A DNA stretch of 64,000 nt from DALYJJ01 sp033763935 (GTDB lineage: Bacteria; Acidobacteriota; Terriglobia; Bryobacterales; Bryobacteraceae): assembly GCA_033763935.1 (NCBI GenBank), contig JANRJO010000094.1, forward strand, positions 22,601 through 86,600. The letters run 5' to 3'. The notes under the pieces are model-generated. The model was not told the DNA's origin, ran no database searches, and worked only from the letters and a program-made list of their open reading frames with translations. Position 1 is the first letter of the stretch; each line of letters opens with the position of its first letter. The translations under genes and the position numbers were made by a program. Of this stretch, positions 8,715 to 17,266 are shown piece by piece.

Positions 8715-10671
8715 AGAAGTGTCCGCCCGGAAGCACGTGGCAGGCGAACGCCTTCGTCGTCTGCTCCCGCCACGCCTCCACGTGGTGCGGTTGAACGTTC
8801 GGGTCGGCTTCCCCGCCGTAGGCGACGATCGGGAGATCGAGGGGCGCGTCTTCGCGATAGACGTAGTTGCGATAGAGGCGGGCGTCGGCAAGCAAGGCGG
8901 GCATTGCGAGTTTGAGCAGTTCAGGGCGGTCGAGCACGTTGGCGGGGAAGCCGTCGAGCTTGCGCAACTGCTCCAGGAACTCGCGGTGATGCGGTTCGGG
9001 GGCCGGAGTGTAGTTTCTGCGAAACTGCGGAGCGCGCGCGCCGGAGACGTAGAGAGCGCGGGGCAGAGGCAGGCCGTCCGCACGCAACCGGCGCACGAGT
9101 TCGAAGGCGATGGCCGCGCCCATGCTATGCCCGTAGAAAGCGAACGGTCCCCCGGCGAGGTAGGGTTCGATCAGGCGGCGAAGCTCGTTGAGGAGCGTCG
9201 CCATGTCGTCGATGAGAGGCTCGTGCGCGCGCGTCTCACGCCCGGGGAGGCGTACGGGACATACCGCTGCTATTCCGTTCAGCGCTTCTTTCCAGGGCCG
9301 ATAGGGAAGCGCGCCGCCGCCGGCGTAGGGGAAGCAGAACAGCCGTAGTGGCGCGCCCTCCGCCTCCTCGATCCACGGGAACCATGGGTCCTTCTCCTCG
9401 GTCCGCACCGCGGCCCGCTGCTTCAAACGCATGGCGAGCAGGCGTCGCTTCTCGTCGGTGAGCGAGGGCGCGGGCTTCGACTCACGCTTGGGTTTCTTGA
9501 CTACGTCGAGCAGCAGACGCTCGAATGGCTCGGCGGTCAGGTGTTGCGCGTAATCGAGCGCTGCGCGGCGAGATTCGCGTGAGATCAGGTCCCAATGCTC
9601 ACGGTCCGTCGAGAGTCGTTCCAGAGCCTCCTGCCACGGCGCGACGTCCTGCGGCGGCACTTCGGCCACCGGCACGAGGTTCTCATCGAGGGTGAGGCGG
9701 TATCGGACGACCGGGTTTACCGGCAGCAGGTAGGGTACGCCGAGTTTCGCCTCGGGAATTCCGCCGACATCGGACGCCAGCACCGGCACGCCGCGCGACA
9801 TCGCTTCCACAATCACGCGCGAACGGGCCTCCGCCCAGACGGAGGGCACGATCATGGCGCGCGAGAGGCGGAGGAGGTCGTCGATGTTGTCGACGGGATC
9901 CATGATGGTGATGTTGGCAAGGCGGCCCATCGCCGCCAAGTCTTCCGGGGTCGTCCCCCACGTGGGAATCGCCGCAAACTCGCGGTGCGGCATCCGCTCG
10001 GCGAGCTGCAGCAGAATGTCAATGCCCTTCACCGCGCAGGGATTCACCATGGAGATGTAGCGGCTCTCAAAGCGGCCCAGGAGCGGATATTCGGGGACGG
10101 GGTCGAGGAGCGAAATGGGTACGTGCACGGCGTCGATGCCGCCCCACTTGCGAACGTAGTCCGCCACGTAGTTGCTGACGCCGACTACCAGGTCCGCCCG
10201 CCGCAGCATCTCGGTCTTGTGGGTGGAACTGGAAGATGCGTCGGGCCCGAAGGGAACGGCGATGGTGGCACGTACCAGGTACACGACGTGGGCGCGCGGG
10301 GCGTTCAATGCCGGCTCGAAGAGCAGGTGGCCCGGATCGTCGGTAGAGGTGACGATGATATCGGGATCGAAGGAAGCAATCTGCTTCTGAAAATAGCCGC
10401 GAAGCTGCGGGCTGAGGGCGAGGGTATGCGTGTCGACGCCGCGGAGACGGAAGCACACGGCGCCGTCTTCGTTCGTGGCCGTGTCCACGCCGCGCTTGGC
10501 CAGTTCCTCGAGGAGCCGCCGATGGCCCACTTCCCCAAACTTCTCAATGCGTGTGATCACCCGAACATCGTGGCCCCGGGCGGCGAGCGCTTCCATCAGG
10601 AGCCGGTTGGAACGGTCTCCGCCGCCGTGCGCCGGATAGTACGTGGAGTTGTGAGCGAGGAGGATACGCAT
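8662..10671 (-). CDS. Glycosyltransferase (GT4) - type II thioesterase fusion
   Basis: 669 residues in two parts. Residues about 1-385 are a GT-B glycosyltransferase of the GT4 class, with the glycine-rich N terminus (YPAHGGGDRSN) and an EX7E sugar-nucleotide motif (EARSRVIVE). Residues about 430-669 form a type II thioesterase of the alpha/beta hydrolase fold (FCFPYAGGGA), with a complete triad: Ser516 (GHSMGA), Asp623 (GGEADPNV) and His651 (GGHFF). Between them is a helix (LTDEKRRLLAMRLKQR) like those linking modules in nonribosomal peptide synthetases. Such thioesterases act on acyl groups held on carrier proteins, and a carrier domain is encoded two genes upstream. It is the last of three packed genes, 5 bases after the GT4 gene. 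The fusion is unusual; product and sugar donor are unknown. Confidence 0.88.
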   Translation of the reverse strand: MRILLAHNSTYYPAHGGGDRSNRLLMEALAARGHDVRVITRIEKFGEVGHRRLLEELAKRGVDTATNEDGAVCFRLRGVDTHTLALSPQLRGYFQKQIASFDPDIIVTSTDDPGHLLFEPALNAPRAHVVYLVRATIAVPFGPDASSSSTHKTEMLRRADLVVGVSNYVADYVRKWGGIDAVHVPISLLDPVPEYPLLGRFESRYISMVNPCAVKGIDILLQLAERMPHREFAAIPTWGTTPEDLAAMGRLANITIMDPVDNIDDLLRLSRAMIVPSVWAEARSRVIVEAMSRGVPVLASDVGGIPEAKLGVPYLLPVNPVVRYRLTLDENLVPVAEVPPQDVAPWQEALERLSTDREHWDLISRESRRAALDYAQHLTAEPFERLLLDVVKKPKRESKPAPSLTDEKRRLLAMRLKQRAAVRTEEKDPWFPWIEEAEGAPLRLFCFPYAGGGALPYRPWKEALNGIAAVCPVRLPGRETRAHEPLIDDMATLLNELRRLIEPYLAGGPFAFYGHSMGAAIAFELVRRLRADGLPLPRALYVSGARAPQFRRNYTPAPEPHHREFLEQLRKLDGFPANVLDRPELLKLAMPALLADARLYRNYVYREDAPLDLPIVAYGGEADPNVQPHHVEAWREQTTKAFACHVLPGGHFFIQQRAFPERLRLDLAG

Positions 10672-10676
10672 GGCGG

Positions 10677-11864
10677 CTAGTGCGGAATCCGCGCACGAAG
10701 CTTCTTCAAAAGCAAGGCCCGGCGGCTGTCGTCAAGTTCCTTGTGACGCGCGGGCGCGGGTGAGGCAGCCGGTGTCAACGATTGCAGCAGCCGCTCGAAA
10801 TCAGCCGCATTCAGCCGGGAGACGAAGCGGTGGGCCGACGCGCGTGAACACTCCGATTCGCGAAGATACTCGGCCTCGTCCGAGAGCAGCCGGCGCAGTG
10901 CGGCCTCCCACGGGGCTATGTTTTGCGGCGGAACGACCGCGCGCGGCATGTGCCGTTCGTCGAACGCGGATTGGTACCGCTCGACGGGCCTGACCGGCAC
11001 GACGTAGCCGGTGCCGTCCTTGGCTTCCTTGAGGCCGCCCGAGTCGCTGGCGATCACGGGCAAGCCGCGGAGCATGGCTTCCATCGCGATGAGCCCGAAG
11101 CCCTCGTACCAAACGGACGGCATCAGCAGGAGTCGCGACTTCGAGAGAACGTCGTCGATGTTCGGAACGGAGGAGAGCAGCCGGACGTTGGGAAGGCGCG
11201 CCAGCAGTGCGCGGTCGGCAGAGGTGGTGCCCCAGCCTTCCAGCGCCACAAATGCGACGTCAGGGAACTGCTCGGCGAGCGCGGCGAAGATGGCGATGCC
11301 CTTCACCACGCACGGATTGATCATCAGTACCCAACCGGTGTCGAACGAGCCGAAGTGAGGCCACGGTCCCGCGCCGTAGATCGGCGGGTGTATGACGGCG
11401 GCGTCCGACCAGGCATGCTCCTTGATGTATCCGGCCATGTGGCGGCCGATCGCCACGATCGCGCGTGCGGAACGCACGATGTCGGTGGCGGCGGGGTCGG
11501 GGTGCCAGCTCTCAGGTCCGAAGGGGAACCACTGGGGCGTATGGGCCAGGTAGACAAGCCGGCCGGCGGCGCACGAGTGCGCTTCCCGCAGAAGCACGTG
11601 CGCCAGGTCTTCCGACGAGACCAGGACCCAATCGGGCTCGAAGCGTTCGATCTCTGAACTCAGTTCTCGCACGTGGCGGGAGAGGTCGTGAACGGAACGG
11701 ATCGTGATGCCTCCGCGCGTGGTCTCTGCGTCAAAATCACCGGAACAGACGACACGGCAGGAGTGGCCGGCCGAGGCGAGATGGTCGAGCCACACAAGGT
11801 TGCTGCGAGTGGAGCCGCCGCGCGGTGGATCGTACGATGCGTTGGACGTCAGCAGTACGCGCAT
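10677..11864 (-). CDS. Glycosyltransferase family 4
   Basis: A 395-residue GT-B glycosyltransferase: an N-terminal acceptor-side fold (SNASYDPPRGGSTRSN) and a C-terminal nucleotide-sugar half with the EX7E motif EGFGLIAME and the DSGGLKEA loop. It is clearly paralogous to the glycosyltransferase half of the next gene; both share the unusual stretch VVPPQNIAPWEAALRRL / EVPPQDVAPWQEALERL after the catalytic fold. The last 20 or so residues (DDSRRALLLKKLRAR) resemble the short helix found at module borders in nonribosomal peptide synthetases. The start codon directly follows the stop of the FkbH-carrier gene, with no spacer, so the two are translationally coupled. No signal peptide is seen, so it is predicted cytoplasmic. 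Donor and acceptor are unknown. Confidence 0.9.
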   Translation of the reverse strand: MRVLLTSNASYDPPRGGSTRSNLVWLDHLASAGHSCRVVCSGDFDAETTRGGITIRSVHDLSRHVRELSSEIERFEPDWVLVSSEDLAHVLLREAHSCAAGRLVYLAHTPQWFPFGPESWHPDPAATDIVRSARAIVAIGRHMAGYIKEHAWSDAAVIHPPIYGAGPWPHFGSFDTGWVLMINPCVVKGIAIFAALAEQFPDVAFVALEGWGTTSADRALLARLPNVRLLSSVPNIDDVLSKSRLLLMPSVWYEGFGLIAMEAMLRGLPVIASDSGGLKEAKDGTGYVVPVRPVERYQSAFDERHMPRAVVPPQNIAPWEAALRRLLSDEAEYLRESECSRASAHRFVSRLNAADFERLLQSLTPAASPAPARHKELDDSRRALLLKKLRARIPH

Positions 11865-13928
11865 CTAGTCGGCCGCGCCGCTGCTCTGCTCTTCCGCTAG
11901 CAGGGCGCGCACTTCCTCGTCTGAGAGGCCTTCGATCTCGGCCAGCAGAGCGTGATACTCGTCGGGGTCGAGCGCGCCGAGTTGGTGCATCTCGATGGTG
12001 CGTGCGAGATCTTCGAGGGTGAGCGTGCCCGAGTAGACGTCATCTACCGGCAGTGCAACGCCGAACTCCTCCTTGATGCGCAGGATGAGCAGGACGACCA
12101 GCAGCGAATGGCCCCCGAGATCGAAAAAGTTGTCCGCGCGGCGGACGGGCTTCTCCAGGAGTTCGCTCCAGATCGCCGCCAGGCGGCGCTCGATGTCGTT
12201 GCCTTCGAACACCTGAACCGCGCGGTGGCTGAGCGAGATCGCCCGCGAGATCTGTTCGACGGTGGCGAATTCGGCGGCGATGCGGCCGTAGTCTACATCG
12301 CGTCGGGCGGTCGAGACGCGCTTGACCTTGGCGACGGGTGCAACGGTTTGCGGGGCCTGCCATTCCGCACGGCGCGCCGCGGCCGCGTCGATGACGAAGT
12401 CGGCCTGCTCCTTCGCTCCCAGGTTTTGGAGAAACTGCCAAGCCGGCTGGTTCTTCTTTGTCGGCGAGAACCGCAGGAGAAGCTTGGATAGGCCCCGCGC
12501 CGCGGCAAGGTCCGCCAGATGGTGGAGGACGCGAAACTCGACGCCGCGCCCGAGAGCCCGGCAACTCAGCAGGAACGTATCGACGTCGAGGGCGCCATCG
12601 TTCGCCGACACAATGACGTCACCAATCACTCCGTAGTCACCGAAGCGGTCGGAAGCCTGAACCGTATAGACCTCCAGATTCCGCAGTTCGGCTTCGGTCC
12701 GGCGAACGGTGGTGAGGTTGAACTGGTTGGTGCGTTGCGTGAGCTGTGCGGCGCGGGAGAGGCGCTCCGGCGTCAGGGGCTCCACCTGGACCTGCAGGTT
12801 CAGGCCGGCCATGAACTCGTTGAGGGTGGCCGCCTGCCGCTGCGCCCGGCCGAATTCGCGGCTCTGCTCGTAGTACGTGTTGCGCTGGCGGTCCTCGTCC
12901 GTGACGATCGCATGGTCGAAGGCCCACACGTGATGCAGGAAGGTGGGAATGCGGGAGACGTCTTCCGGAAGCGTGAGCGCGAGTACTTCGGGCGCACCCT
13001 CGGTGACCTCGGCCGTCTCCTTCGGGTTGTCGTCGACGAAGATGAAACTGTCGAGGCCCAGCGAAAGCTCTTCGGCGAGGGAGGCGAGGTTGCCCGGCTT
13101 CGCATCCCAGTTCAGCCGCCAGGAGGCGAAATGGCGGGGCTGGAGCGGCCAATCAGGATGCGCGGCGAAGGTGTCCAGCACGTCCTGCTCGTTGTTCTTG
13201 GAGGCCATCACCAGCAGCATGCCGGCGTCGCGCTGTTCGATCAGGAGTTCGTGCAGGGCCCGTCTCGGGGGATCAAGCATCACGCCATCCGGCCCGTCTT
13301 CGCCGCAGATGCCCTGCCACAACGTGTTGTCGCAATCCACCGCGATGACTTTGTACGGGGGCCGCAGGAGCGCGTCGGCGCGCCGCGCGATGGCCGTTCC
13401 CAGCGCCGTAAAGTAGGCCTGCGAATACGGAATGCGCCCCAGCCGTTCGCCCTCAGTACAGTGAAAATCGGCAACGGGATAGAGTGCGGCAATCTCTTCA
13501 TCCGATAGCAACTGCAGCCCCGGGGCGTCGGTGAACTCCTGGGCGATCCACAGGCGCATGCGATCGTGAAGCGGGCGCGCCTCGGGCGATGGCGGGCATA
13601 AGACGAACAGCAGCGGGACGTGGAACCGGGGCGGGGCGGCGCGCACTTCCTCGATGAGGTGCCTCGCGTTCGCCTCAATCGCCGAGAGGTCCTGGTGATC
13701 GAACTGCGCGAGGTCCTCGAGTCGCACCAGCAGCACGTTCATGCCGTGCTGGTTCTGGCCGAAGACGCTTGAGGGGTCGAGGAGAGTCTGCAGGGGCTGG
13801 TTATACGGAGCGAAAACGATCTCTACCGGCTCGCCCAGTTGCCGTCCCCAGAACTCGAGCGACCCGCGGAGGGGCTCGGCGGTGAAGCTGGCGCTGACGG
13901 CGTAACGCAGAGAATTCGCGGTTCCCAA
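11865..13928 (-). CDS. FkbH-like HAD-IIIC protein with C-terminal acyl carrier domain
   Basis: About 687 residues. Residues about 1-190 are the N-terminal domain of the FkbH family (FTAEPLRGSLEFWGRQLG). Residues about 195-360 are a HAD fold with the nucleophile motif VDCDNTLW (Asp198/Asp200). Residues about 370-540 are the GNAT-like domain (TQRTNQFNLTTVRRT, CRALGRGVE). Residues about 575-655 form a carrier domain whose phosphopantetheine site is Ser608 in LGGHSLL. FkbH enzymes take a glyceryl group from 1,3-bisphosphoglycerate, dephosphorylate it and load it on a carrier protein. The open frame extends antisense far into the next gene, but homology starts only near 13928, where a TTG lies 5 bases after a TACAAT box. 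That spacing suggests a leaderless mRNA. The end EIEGLSDEEVRALLAEE is also typical of assembly-line proteins. Confidence 0.9.
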   Translation of the reverse strand: MGTANSLRYAVSASFTAEPLRGSLEFWGRQLGEPVEIVFAPYNQPLQTLLDPSSVFGQNQHGMNVLLVRLEDLAQFDHQDLSAIEANARHLIEEVRAAPPRFHVPLLFVLCPPSPEARPLHDRMRLWIAQEFTDAPGLQLLSDEEIAALYPVADFHCTEGERLGRIPYSQAYFTALGTAIARRADALLRPPYKVIAVDCDNTLWQGICGEDGPDGVMLDPPRRALHELLIEQRDAGMLLVMASKNNEQDVLDTFAAHPDWPLQPRHFASWRLNWDAKPGNLASLAEELSLGLDSFIFVDDNPKETAEVTEGAPEVLALTLPEDVSRIPTFLHHVWAFDHAIVTDEDRQRNTYYEQSREFGRAQRQAATLNEFMAGLNLQVQVEPLTPERLSRAAQLTQRTNQFNLTTVRRTEAELRNLEVYTVQASDRFGDYGVIGDVIVSANDGALDVDTFLLSCRALGRGVEFRVLHHLADLAAARGLSKLLLRFSPTKKNQPAWQFLQNLGAKEQADFVIDAAAARRAEWQAPQTVAPVAKVKRVSTARRDVDYGRIAAEFATVEQISRAISLSHRAVQVFEGNDIERRLAAIWSELLEKPVRRADNFFDLGGHSLLVVLLILRIKEEFGVALPVDDVYSGTLTLEDLARTIEMHQLGALDPDEYHALLAEIEGLSDEEVRALLAEEQSSGAAD

Positions 13929-13979
13929 CTTAAATTGTATCGCTCCTACGATAGGATAGAAGCAGTTACGAAGGGCACC
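13929..13979. promoter_or_regulatory. Divergent promoter region with short inverted repeat
   Basis: The 51 bases between the fkbH-like gene and the Gfo/Idh/MocA gene contain a perfect inverted repeat TCCTA-CGA-TAGGA at 13944-13956. On the minus strand a TACAAT box lies 5 bases before the TTG start of the fkbH-like gene. On the plus strand GAAGGG precedes the ATG at 13980. The same CCTACGATA...GG core occurs in the other short divergent region at 25222-25237. Promoter assignment is inference from sequence only. Confidence 0.4.
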
Positions 13980-15182
13980 ATGAATTCCCGCCGTTCTTTC
14001 ATTGGCCAGGTTGCCGGACTGGCCGGCACGATGGCCGTCCCCGGCCGCGTCCTCGGCGCCAACGACCGCATCCGTGTCGGCATTATCGGACCCGGAGACC
14101 GCGGCATGCAACTGGTGCGCGAGGTCATGGCCTGCCCGCATACGGAGATGGTCGGCTTCGCGGACGTGTACACGCGCCGCCTGGAGGCCGCGCGACAGCT
14201 TGCGCCCGAAGCGAAGACCTACCTGGATTACCGAAACCTGCTGGACGACAAGAGCGTGGACGCAGTGCTGGTGGCGACACCTCAGCACTTGCACTGCGAG
14301 CACTTTGTGGCGACGCTCGACGCCGGCAAGCATGTCTACCAGGAGAAGACCATGGCCTTCACGGTAGACCACGCCAAGAAGATGCGCGAGGCTTACCGGC
14401 GCGCCGCGGGGAAGTTTGTCGTGCAGATCGGACACCAGTCGTGCTCGACGGGCATGATGACGGACGCGAAGAAGCTGTTGAGCGAGCCGGGCATCGGCAA
14501 GATCACCGCGGTGCACGCGCACATGTTCCGCAACACGCCCCACGGCAAGCCGCAGTGGTCGCGCCCGACGTATCCGGACATGACGCCCGAGAACGTCCTG
14601 TGGAAGAGCTTTCTGGGCGAAGCGCCGCAGCGGGAGTTCGACGCGAACCGCTACGTGAACTGGCGTTTCTTCTGGGACTACTCCGGCGGGAACGTCTACG
14701 AGAACATGTGCCACCAGGTCGCGTTTTGGTACGGGGCTCTCGGGCTGCAGGTGCCGAACGCGGTCACCATGACCGGCGGCATCTACCTGTGGAAAGACGG
14801 ACGTGAGGTGCCGGACACGATGGCCGTCTCCATGGAGCAGCCGGAAGAGATGCTGTTCACGTGGGACTCCGGGTTCGGCAACAATCACCTGGGCGTCGAA
14901 GAGGAAGTGCTGGGCGCGGACGGCACTCTGTCGAAGAACAACAACGTGCGTTACACGCCGCAGAAGGTGAACCGCGCGTCAGGGACGGAGTTGTCGCCGA
15001 ACTCGCCGACGCCGCGCAATGCGCACATGCAGAATTTCCTCGACAGCATTCGTGGCGCGGCGCAGCCGACCTGTCCGTTCGATCTCGGCTACCGTGTCTC
15101 CATCGCCTGCCGCATGGCGGTGGAGAGCTACCGGCAGAGGCGCACCGTGAAGTGGGACGCGGCGAAGGAAGAGATCGTCTAG
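13980..15182 (+). CDS. Secreted Gfo/Idh/MocA family oxidoreductase
   Basis: About 400 residues. The N terminus has a twin-arginine signal (SRRSFIGQVAGLAG), which fixes the ATG at 13980 rather than the longer open frame. A Rossmann fold follows (VGIIGPGDRGMQL), with the dinucleotide-side segments DAVLVATPQHLHCEHF and AGKHVYQEKTMA, where the Lys of the EK motif is the usual catalytic/nucleotide-contact residue. The C-terminal part is the larger beta-sheet domain of the family. Acidobacteria and Planctomycetes carry many exported members that probably act on sugars or sugar derivatives in the periplasm; the exact substrate cannot be read here. It starts the plus-strand gene run and ends 12 bases before the acyl-CoA dehydrogenase. 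Confidence 0.92.
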   Translation: MNSRRSFIGQVAGLAGTMAVPGRVLGANDRIRVGIIGPGDRGMQLVREVMACPHTEMVGFADVYTRRLEAARQLAPEAKTYLDYRNLLDDKSVDAVLVATPQHLHCEHFVATLDAGKHVYQEKTMAFTVDHAKKMREAYRRAAGKFVVQIGHQSCSTGMMTDAKKLLSEPGIGKITAVHAHMFRNTPHGKPQWSRPTYPDMTPENVLWKSFLGEAPQREFDANRYVNWRFFWDYSGGNVYENMCHQVAFWYGALGLQVPNAVTMTGGIYLWKDGREVPDTMAVSMEQPEEMLFTWDSGFGNNHLGVEEEVLGADGTLSKNNNVRYTPQKVNRASGTELSPNSPTPRNAHMQNFLDSIRGAAQPTCPFDLGYRVSIACRMAVESYRQRRTVKWDAAKEEIV

Positions 15183-15194
15183 CAGGCTCGAGCC

Positions 15195-16340
15195 ATGAAC
15201 TTCGGATTTTCGGCGGACCTGGAACACCTGCGGCGTGAGGTGCGCGATTTTGCGGAGTCTGAGGTCGGTCCGCACGTGCTCGAGTGGGACGAGGAGCAAG
15301 TCTTTCCGCTCGATGTCGTGAAGAAGTGCGGGCAGCTGGGTTTCCTCGGCGTGATCTTTCCCGAGGATCTCGGCGGCGCGGGGTTCGGCTACATCGAGTA
15401 CGCGACCATTATCGAAGAGCTGTCGCGCGTCGACCCGTCGGTAGCGCTGATTGTCGCGGCGCACAACTCGCTCTGCACGAACCACATCTTTCAGTCGGGC
15501 GATGACGAACAGCGGCAGCGATACATCCCGAAGCTGGCCACGGGCGAGTGGATCGGATGCTGGTCCCTCACGGAGCCGGAAGCGGGATCGGACGCGGCGG
15601 GCACGCGCTCGCAGGCGGTGATGGAGGACGGCTGCTGGGTATTGAACGGCGGCAAGACGTTCACGACGAACGCCCACCATGCGCAGGTGTGCGTAGCGAT
15701 GGCGGTGACGGACCGTGCAGCGGGAGCGAAAGGCATTTCCGCGTTCATTATTGAGGCGGGCACGGCGGGGTTCAAGGCGGGCAAGAAAGAGAACAAGCTC
15801 GGCATGCGCGCGAGCGATACCGGCGAAGTGATCTTCGAGAACTGCCGCTTAGGGCCGCGGCAGTTGCTCGGGAAGCCGGGCGAGGGTTTCGTCGATAGCC
15901 TGAAGATCCTGGACGGCGGCCGCATTTCGATTGCCGCGCTGTCCGTCGGCCTTGCGCAGGGCGCCTACGAGGCGGCCCTCCACTACTCGAAGCAGCGGAA
16001 GCAGTTCGGCAAGCCGATCTCCGAGTTTCAGGCGATTCAGAACAAGCTCGCGGACATGGCCACGTCCATCGAAGCCGCGCGCCTGATGACGCTGCGGGCT
16101 GCGTGGATGAAGGACCAGGGGCAGCGCGTGACCAAGGAATCCGCGATGGCTAAGCTGTTCTCATCGGAGATCGCCGTGCGCGTGGCGGACGACGCGCTTC
16201 AGATCCATGGCGGTTACGGCTTCATCAAGGACTATCCGGTGGAGAAGTTCTACCGGGACGTGAAACTCTGCACCATCGGCGAAGGGACAAGCGAGATCCA
16301 GCGGCTGGTCATCGCGCGTCAGCTTCTGAAAAGCGGATGA
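15195..16340 (+). CDS. Acyl-CoA dehydrogenase
   Basis: A 381-residue flavoenzyme of the short/branched-chain acyl-CoA dehydrogenase type. It shows the N-terminal helical domain, the FAD/substrate motifs WSLTEPEAGSDAAG and TFTTNAHHA, and the C-terminal signature YRDVKLCTIGEGTSEIQRLVIAR. The Glu of that signature (GEGTSEIQ) is the catalytic base position. It removes two hydrogens from an acyl-CoA and passes them to electron-transferring flavoprotein. It is 12 bases downstream of the oxidoreductase gene and overlaps meaB by 4 bases. The meaB link hints at branched-chain amino acid or propionyl-CoA metabolism, but chain-length preference cannot be read from the sequence. Confidence 0.94.
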   Translation: MNFGFSADLEHLRREVRDFAESEVGPHVLEWDEEQVFPLDVVKKCGQLGFLGVIFPEDLGGAGFGYIEYATIIEELSRVDPSVALIVAAHNSLCTNHIFQSGDDEQRQRYIPKLATGEWIGCWSLTEPEAGSDAAGTRSQAVMEDGCWVLNGGKTFTTNAHHAQVCVAMAVTDRAAGAKGISAFIIEAGTAGFKAGKKENKLGMRASDTGEVIFENCRLGPRQLLGKPGEGFVDSLKILDGGRISIAALSVGLAQGAYEAALHYSKQRKQFGKPISEFQAIQNKLADMATSIEAARLMTLRAAWMKDQGQRVTKESAMAKLFSSEIAVRVADDALQIHGGYGFIKDYPVEKFYRDVKLCTIGEGTSEIQRLVIARQLLKSG

Positions 16341-17266
16341 CGAGTCTGGCGGAACGTGTACGGTCCGGCGATGTTCGTGCGCTCGCCCGCGCGGCGACGT
16401 CCATTGAGAATCGGGAACCTGGCTCCTTCCACCTGCTGCGGGAGCTCTTCCCGCTGACCGGCCGTGCGCTCGTCGCCGGCATCACCGGGTCACCCGGGGC
16501 AGGGAAGAGTACCCTGGTCGATCAGTTGGTCCGCGCCCTGCGCGCCGAAGAGCGTCACGTGGGCGTCATCGCCGTAGACCCGTCGAGCCCCTTCAGCGGT
16601 GGCGCGATTCTGGGCGACCGCATCCGCATGCTGCAACACTACGCTGATCCCGGCGTCTTCATTCGCTCCATGGCTACGCGTGGGTCGCTGGGCGGGCTGG
16701 CGGCGCCGACTACCGATCTGGCATTGCTGCTGGACGCCGCCGGGCGGACGGAGATCCTCATAGAGACGGTGGGCGTGGGCCAGGATGAAGTGGAAATCGC
16801 GCGGCTGGCCGACGTCACGGTGGTGGTGTTGGTGCCGGGCCTCGGCGACGACGTGCAGGCGATCAAGGCGGGACTGATGGAGATCGCCGACGTCTTCGTG
16901 ATCAACAAGGCGGACCGCGAGGGCGCGGACCGCCTGCAGGCGGAGATCGAGGCGAGCCTCTCGCTCGCGCCGCGCGCGGACGGCTGGCGCCCGCGGATCG
17001 TTCGGACGGTCGCCACCGACGGGCAGGGCGTGGCCGAGCTGTTGCACGAGATCCGGCAGTACCATGCCAGCGGACTTCGCCGCCGCCGCGCTTCGGACGA
17101 CTGGCGAAGGCGCTTGCGGGAGATGCTGCGCGACCGGATCCTTGAGCGCCTGCCATCCGAGCGCCTCGACGCGCTGGCCGAGGAGGTCAACGACCGGCGG
17201 CGCGACCCCTACACCGTGATTGAAGAGTTAACAGCGGAACTACTCAACCAGGAGCAACCTCATTGA
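16337..17266 (+). CDS. meaB: MeaB-type GTPase chaperone of methylmalonyl-CoA mutase
   Basis: 309 residues with a Walker A / G1 motif (GSPGAGKST), the base-2 region VIAVDPSSPFSGGAILGDRIRM, the switch segment ETVGVGQDEVEIA and the guanine-specificity motif NKAD. This is the SIMIBI P-loop GTPase class of MeaB/ArgK. MeaB loads and protects adenosylcobalamin in methylmalonyl-CoA mutase. The gene overlaps the acyl-CoA dehydrogenase by 4 bases and the next gene by 4 bases (TTGA), so it is embedded in an operon. The mutase itself is not in the window. The C-terminal dimerisation arm is present (RDPYTVIEEL), so the protein looks complete. Confidence 0.95.
   Translation: MTSLAERVRSGDVRALARAATSIENREPGSFHLLRELFPLTGRALVAGITGSPGAGKSTLVDQLVRALRAEERHVGVIAVDPSSPFSGGAILGDRIRMLQHYADPGVFIRSMATRGSLGGLAAPTTDLALLLDAAGRTEILIETVGVGQDEVEIARLADVTVVVLVPGLGDDVQAIKAGLMEIADVFVINKADREGADRLQAEIEASLSLAPRADGWRPRIVRTVATDGQGVAELLHEIRQYHASGLRRRRASDDWRRRLREMLRDRILERLPSERLDALAEEVNDRRRDPYTVIEELTAELLNQEQPH

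Noticed and set aside
13929..14888. N-terminal extension of the FkbH-like frame (about 320 codons)
   Set aside because: It is antisense to the Gfo/Idh/MocA gene and has no FkbH or carrier similarity. The family N terminus begins near 13928.
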